A DNA stretch of 64,000 nucleotides from Glossina fuscipes (taxonomy: Eukaryota > Arthropoda > Insecta > Diptera > Glossinidae): NCBI RefSeq assembly GCF_014805625.2, contig NW_023998439.1:650846-714845 (forward strand), read 5' to 3'. The notes under the pieces were generated by a model, which searched no databases, was not told the DNA's origin, and saw only the letters and a program-made list of their open reading frames with translations. The position numbers and the translations under genes are program-made. The stretch's first letter is position 1; each line of letters opens with the position of its first letter. This document shows positions 58,301-64,000 of this stretch, piece after piece.

Positions 58301-61099
58301 TATTAAACAGGAAATATTCATAATTTTAAAAAGTTATTTCGTCTGATTATATTTAATTAGCAAACTATTGTCATCGATGACAACTTCACAATAAGAATTT
58401 GCCAATCTTCGCTATGAGGGTTAGAATATTTAAAATTCCTCTGAGAGTGAATATGAGAAGATTATTATTCGCAATATAAAGAGGAAGAGCATAGTCGTAA
58501 TCGTAGACGAAAATTCTTTCCTTATTTATTTGGCCTTCACTGTAAAATTCTTTTATATTTATTTTTTTTTTATATATAACTGCAATTGTATATAATATTT
58601 AGAATATATGAATACATTGTAATGAAAAAAAAAAGAAGTAAATTACAAAACGGGCTTAGGTCGATTTTTACGAACAACTATTTTATTAGTGTATGTTTGT
58701 ATGTAATTTAAGTATTCTAGGAAAAATATTTTATAATTAGTTTTAGAAAAACATATGGAATGAATAAACTCGAAAATCGAAACAATTTTCACACTTCCAT
58801 GAAAATGAATTTATCGTCTAATGTATATATGGAAAAATATATAATGACAAAATCGAAATGAATTAACTTACTGTTTAACGTATGCATACCTATGTACATG
58901 AACTTCTCTGTCTCTCTAGGCACAAAGAAAATTATTTTTATATTTATATAAACAAAATGCATAAAGGGCTTGGCAGTGTAATAATAGGGTTTCAAATATA
59001 AACCTGAATGTGTTGTGTTGAAGCTCCCCTTAAACGTAGAATTGAATTGTTTTGTTGCATGGCTCATTAAATTGTTTGCATGCCTTCTCTTTTTTTCTCA
59101 TATATATAATGTAAGTTAGAAGCAATACTATTACTACGCTTTTAGGTTGCGCAGCATTCAATTTGTTTTCTTTTCCTTCGTATGAAATTTAAGTGAAAGT
59201 CACATCAAATTTTTTTTTTTGTTTCCAACATCCGTGCTATCTGTTTATAAACATATAGAGAAAGCTTTGCTGGAAAATTAAATTGTAGTAAAACCAAAAA
59301 AAAAAAAAATCTTTCTACTCTCTCTCTCTCTCGCTCGTTCGCTCTTATAGATAATTGCCTATACAAATGTGTATATGCGATTGCCTATAACGAATATAAG
59401 ATTTTATATGAACGAGTTTAACACTCTGAGCAAGCCACAATAATAATAACAACAACAAAACCAACATATATATATACTATTGGGAATACATGAATTTAAA
59501 GAAGACCTAGCATAAGCGTAAATTGTGTAGATATAGAAATTCATGACAATGTGAAAAACAAGTGCAATGTTGTTATTTTTATATCATTTTGTTTTTGTTT
59601 TATTGCGCACTGTACTATATATATATGGCAACATAGCACATATATGGATCACAGGGTTTTTCTTATCGTATTTGCTATTAAGGAATTGTGTTGCATCAAA
59701 TTTATGATTTTCTATGCAATGTATAGAAATATATGGACAGTATAGGGGCCTTATGTGAAAGCTCATGTATTCTTAAACAGCGTCAAGCCTGTATGACTTT
59801 TGGTCATGCCTATTTATCGTTTAGTTAGCTTTTATTAGCACTGTCTTGCCATGTACTTGTTCGAATTAATTTGCACAAATGAAGTTTGAAGATGAGCGCA
59901 GTTGCTGCTGCAAAGCATGCTATAATCGAAATAAACATAATTGTGTACGCATTGTTTTTCACATAATATACTGCAATATACCGCAATGCGATTGTGGATA
60001 ATATAAAAAAATTAAGAGGAGCGAATAATATTTGTCATGGAACGAATTTTTGATGCTAATCACCCCACAGAACAACGAATAAAAGGTGTAAAGTACTTTA
60101 TTAATCAATCAAATCCGTATGAATCTTGTACATGGCTCTATTGAATGTGCCGATCAATCAATACCAAATTCATTACTTGCAGTTACGGTCTTTTGCGTGT
60201 AAAACGAGCTGCTTTTAAACCAAAGAGATTTATTCTCACTGTCAAATATGCTTAAAATTGCTATAAATCTTGCATCGACAGATTTTTTTGTAGGCCATTA
60301 ATGTATACCCTTAGATGGTACAAATGAAAGGACAAATCTAGTATACTTGTATTCGCCGGTGATTAGATAAAAAACATTTGTTATTTTCTCTTATCATGGA
60401 AATTAATCTTAAGTGCTAGTACGGTATAAGACGCCCATAAAAAGCAAGTAAGTGAAAATCTGCACGCATTGTTTTTGTGTATTGCGTTTGTGAAATGCTT
60501 GTGTGTCCGCCAGCAATCGGAGTGGGAATAATATCAACGAACAAAAAAATTTTTCAGTTTTGGAATCATTATAGACACTACAATGAATATAGAGAGAAAT
60601 ATGCTTTTGGGACCCCATCAAGAACATACACATTCCTGACCAGATTTTCATCATCGAATTGGTATAGTCACTATAATGATGTATAGTGTTTCGTTGAAAA
60701 TATCAACTTGTATCCAGAATATTTGCTCTTTTACAGTGATATGAGCTTAAAAAGATAGTCTTTTGTTCATTGTTAGCAGCAAACCAATCGGTTTCTAGGT
60801 ACAGTGGCCTCAAGAAGCCAAATTATAATCTATAAGCCAATTAGATCGATGCAAGACGCTCTGTAGACCTTACTAAATCAATTTGTCTCCATGTCGTTCG
60901 AGTGTTTATACGGGGGATAGAAGACAGAATTCTGCAGAGTAATTTTAAAAATGCTCTCGATCCGTCAATGGAAAAGTATGAATGACACAGCATAGGAACG
61001 AAAACATATTGAAAGCAGATTAGTAACTCATGATGCAGTGTTGCTCACATCATGTGAAATATAGTTTTATCAATCCACTAACCCGCTTATAATTAACAC

Positions 61100-61640
61100 G
61101 TAAGAAAATTTCATTCAGTCGTGATCGAATCCTTGACGTGTCCTTGGAAGAGTTCAAGTCCCTTTCAAACACTTTTGCAAATTTGTAAGCGATATATCCG
61201 TTTTCGCCAACGAAGGGATGGTTACCACAAATACACCATCGTCGCGCAGACAGGCAGACGAACAGAGGGACATGTTTAGGTGCATTCCAAATTTGAAATC
61301 CGAGAGAGAATTTATATGTTATAGAAGGTTTTTCGACCTTGTTTCTGCGCCTTATAAAAGTACGGAAAACGAAATTAAACTTTAATATACTATAATATTA
61401 AGGAGGCGTGGGCAAATTTTTTCCACTTTTGTCACAGATGCTACGCATCATCTATAGAATATTCGTCTAGAGTTTTGTCCATTTATCTGATAATACAGAC
61501 AATACATGACGGACAGATGGCCTACTTAAATCGATTTAGAACTTAACTTAATGCTGATCAAGAATATATGTATGCTTCCTTCTGGGCGTTTGTCAAAACG
61601 TCTCAATTATTTAACGAATTTTTATTAGAAAAGTATTTTG
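61100..61640 (+). repeat. Dispersed repeat family 1, partial copy
   Basis: Contains GTCCTTGGAAGAGTTCAAGT, ACCACAAATACACCATCG, CAGACAGGCAGACGAAC, GTGGGCAAATTTTTTCCAC and ATGCTGATCAAGAATATATG in family order. It lies just before the acceptor of the CAIM gene. Confidence 0.6.
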
Positions 61641-61719
61641 AAAAAATTGAAAATAAACTGACTTAACCTTTGCTTTTTTTTTTAACTTATATTTTTAGAA
61701 ATTGTAAGCATAAATAATT

Positions 61720-62040
61720 ATGTCAACTAAGGCCAGTTCTCAGCCGGGACGACGTACGCCGCTCTCTCTAAGTGGTGCAGTCACCAAAACGCCCAGCAAC
61801 AGTAAAAATGCAAATTCGAATAATACCGGATCTAATGGTCATCCAGCTAATGCCAATGCCAAAACCGATGATAAAAATCAACAAAAAACTGAACAACTGA
61901 TCAGTAATAATAAGATGGATGTAAAAGATCAGACCACTCAGCCATCTGCAAATAAAAGGTTGGACAAATCGCAGAACGGTGTTGGTGGTGTTAACACAAA
62001 AATGGGCGGTAATACAAACGTTAAAGAAAGACATCAACAC

Positions 62041-62071
<31 letters not shown>

Positions 62072-63543
62072 TGCAACAGCAACAGAATGGTAATGACAAT
62101 AAATTAAATGAAAGCAGTAATGTAAAGGACAAAAGAGAGAAAGCAGAGAAACCTGAGAAAAAGGAAAAATCTGAAAAAGATGATAAGCAAAATAAAGCGA
62201 AAGACAAAAATGAAAAGAAATTGAAAGACGACAAAGCAACTGAAGAAGCTAAGGCTGAATTAGAAGTTGTTCCGCCAAAGCACGAAAATAAAGGATCGGA
62301 GAAGAAAAAGGATCCTGTCGTTGAAGAGAAGAGCGTCCCGAATGACAATGCAGCTGAACAAAAGACTTTCGAGAAGAAAGAGGAGAAAATGGAAATTGAA
62401 GAATCTATCAAATCTACTACTATGGTTTCTACCCCGAAAAGCAAGGAAGACCATAAAGTAGCTACGCCTACTACGAAAAGTGTAAAAACTGCAGCATCCA
62501 CTAAAGCTGGCGTAGAAAAAACACCACAAAAGTCGGGAACCGTCAACAATATGGAAAAACCGACTACGATAGTATTGGTTGCAAGTGATGAGGAAGGGAC
62601 CTCCTCTGCCGATGTCTCGGAAATGGAGCCTCTAGTGATGGATGTTTCCCCCAATAAATTACAACCGGAACATCTAAAGACGAAATCTTTATCGCCCTCT
62701 GCCACTTCTACTCCTGGCAAAGCTCTATCAAGTAAACGTAATAAAGCCAATGTCGTATCGGAAACGGCTCAGCGAAGTACGCAATTCAGCAGTTTGCCTG
62801 AACGTCCTCGACCATTTTCACAAATTTCTGGTAGACGTAGTATACGACCCATTACCGATTACACACCATCTAAATTTCAGGGTAACCTGCATTATCGCGA
62901 ATCATACAGACGCATTGATTCTGAATTGGATACTACCAGCAGCAGTTTGAACGTAACTGTAGGCTCCGAGCCAGCTAATAATTCATCGTTCTTCTTCTTT
63001 GGTAGAGGACGCAAACGTGAGCGCACTCCTCCACCTACAAAATTGCAATCAACTGATGGATTAAGCGAAATTGAAGTTTCACCACCCAAAAAGGCCCGTA
63101 TGGATTTCTTAAGTGTCGTCTACTCCCCAATTACAATGTTACGCAATCGCTTTTCACGGGCATCGTTGCAAAGCAGTACCCCAGTCAATTTGCATCAGAA
63201 ATTCAATACTGAAATTGAAGTTCAAAACGATGAAATTGAAGTTCAAAACGTTTCCGGTGAGATAACCACGCAAGAGGACTTACCGATACCGATAAGTTCC
63301 AACAAAAATGATATTACAGACACCCAAGGTGATAACGTTGACGTTACCTTGGGATTGGAAATTGAATCCGGTGTTTCAACATCAGACACCGTAACAGAAG
63401 ACATTGATAAGGAGACGTGCCGAAATACACAAAAAACCTGCTGTTTGGATACCGAAGAGTCCGATAAACAATTTAAAGAGACTCCTCTTCCAATCGGAGA
63501 TGGTATTGCTGTAACCAAGAATAAGAGATGTGCTATAATGTAA
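61720..63543 (+). CDS. Charged, Q-rich protein with C-terminal CAIM prenylation motif; candidate kugelkern-like nuclear-envelope protein (607 aa)
   Basis: The ORF is uninterrupted and its start is supported by an in-frame TAA at 61711. Visible parts: Ser/Asn/Gly-rich N terminus; polyglutamine near residue 110; a Lys/Glu/Asp-rich stretch at about 130-230; a Ser/Thr/Pro region; a conserved-looking core (GRRSIRPITDYTPSK, then NLHYRESYRRIDSEL, about 365-405); basic NLS-like stretches (GRGRKRERTPPPTK, PPKKARMD); DFLSVVYSPITMLRNRFSRA; an acidic tail; and the final residues CAIM. A CaaX box ending in Met predicts farnesylation. NLS plus farnesylation plus this length is the architecture of Drosophila kugelkern, which shapes nuclei in early embryos; the identity is inferred, not shown by a domain. 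An acceptor (TTTTTAG) 21 nt before the ATG implies an upstream 5'UTR exon. Confidence 0.85.
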
Positions 63544-64000
63544 TTAAGTCCGCTACCGCCAACACATTCATGCATAATCATATCTTATTATCATAAAGTG
63601 TTTAAGTTGAGTTTTAATGCATCTCCAATACCTGTTTTATGATTCTATCCTATCTATATGTTCTCATCCGAAAAGAAGCTGCTTCATTCACTTTCAAAAC
63701 AATATTAGAAGATAAACAAAGGTTATTACATTAACCTAGAAGAAGTGTGTGAGACCCGCATTCTTTCAACCGTAGCTTTTTAAGTTTTAAAGAGAAAAGG
63801 CAAATGCTGTTTTATTAAATGGAAATTTTTGCAGTTTCTATCAATACAAGCATGGCAGAGATGCCAAAGAAGAACAAAATTTATTTTTAATACATATTTC
63901 TTATATGTTTTAACCATGACGATGATGCTGATAAAGACATGTAAGATTGGTTTTTTCTTTTTTTTTTTCTTTCTTTTGATATAAATTCAATTAATTTTAA
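63544..64000 (+). other. 3' untranslated region of the CAIM gene, running to the window edge
   Basis: Noncoding, AT-rich. No AATAAA is present, only an ATTAAA variant near 63815, so the true 3' end may lie beyond the window. Confidence 0.5.

Larger units (their letters stand above)
57357..61698 (+). other. Probable first intron of the CAIM gene
   Basis: AT-rich DNA ending in a pyrimidine-rich acceptor. It holds a (TA)n run, a (CTTG)n run (about 58155-58176), a truncated I-like LINE tail (58195-58300) and a dispersed-repeat copy near the end. No coding exon is seen; short ORFs at 58789-59067 and 60409-60654 look random. Confidence 0.4.

Noticed and set aside
62034..62750. 238-codon ORF on the minus strand
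   Set aside because: It is antisense to the CAIM gene; Ser/Phe/Cys richness mirrors the Lys/Glu and polyglutamine codons of the real frame.

Overview
The window is eukaryotic and comes from an AT-rich insect genome, very probably a higher fly (cyclorrhaphan dipteran). The gene set, the short GT-AG introns (61-91 nt) beside very long ones, the many poly(A)/poly(T) runs and microsatellites, and the decayed mariner and I-like LINE pieces all fit this. The species cannot be fixed from the sequence alone. No prokaryotic features, CRISPR arrays or complete tRNA/rRNA genes are visible.

Three protein-coding genes can be supported. (1) The fly orthologue of oxysterol-binding protein-related protein 5/8 (Orp8) lies on the minus strand. 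Eleven coding exons from 51314 down to 5177 join with matching splice phases to give about 1105 residues: a low-complexity N terminus, a PH domain, the sterol/lipid-transfer ORD domain with its EQVSHHPP signature, and a C-terminal membrane anchor. The first intron is about 34 kb. A second, phase-compatible first coding exon (26987-26903) inside it suggests a shorter isoform. (2) A TXNDC9-like thioredoxin-fold protein (two exons, 213 residues) is on the minus strand at 56352-55184. (3) A single-ORF protein of 607 residues on the plus strand (61720-63543) is highly charged and glutamine-rich, has nuclear-localisation-like basic stretches, and ends in the prenylation motif CAIM. It resembles the architecture of the fly nuclear-envelope protein kugelkern, but that identity is not proven here.

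Layout: 1-5176 is the 3' flank of Orp8, with a decayed electron-transfer-flavoprotein-alpha copy and a possible transporter fragment. 5177-16888 holds Orp8 exons 11 to 2. 16889-50905 is the giant first intron, filled with old repeats: two dispersed families carrying a cggacagac-type motif, a large fold-back element with a 37-bp satellite core, a purine tract, LINE and mariner relics, a duplication flanking a GC-rich insert, and a 97-nt poly(A). 50906-51314 is the first Orp8 coding exon. 51315-55183 is an AT-rich spacer. 55184-56352 is the TXNDC9-like gene, and 56353-61719 is upstream or intronic sequence of the CAIM gene, which fills the right end.

Orp8 and the TXNDC9-like gene run in the same direction; the CAIM gene diverges from them. 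Nothing suggests a functional cluster. Orp8 would act in lipid exchange at endoplasmic reticulum-plasma membrane contacts, the TXNDC9-like protein in chaperonin-assisted folding, and the CAIM protein probably at a membrane such as the nuclear envelope.
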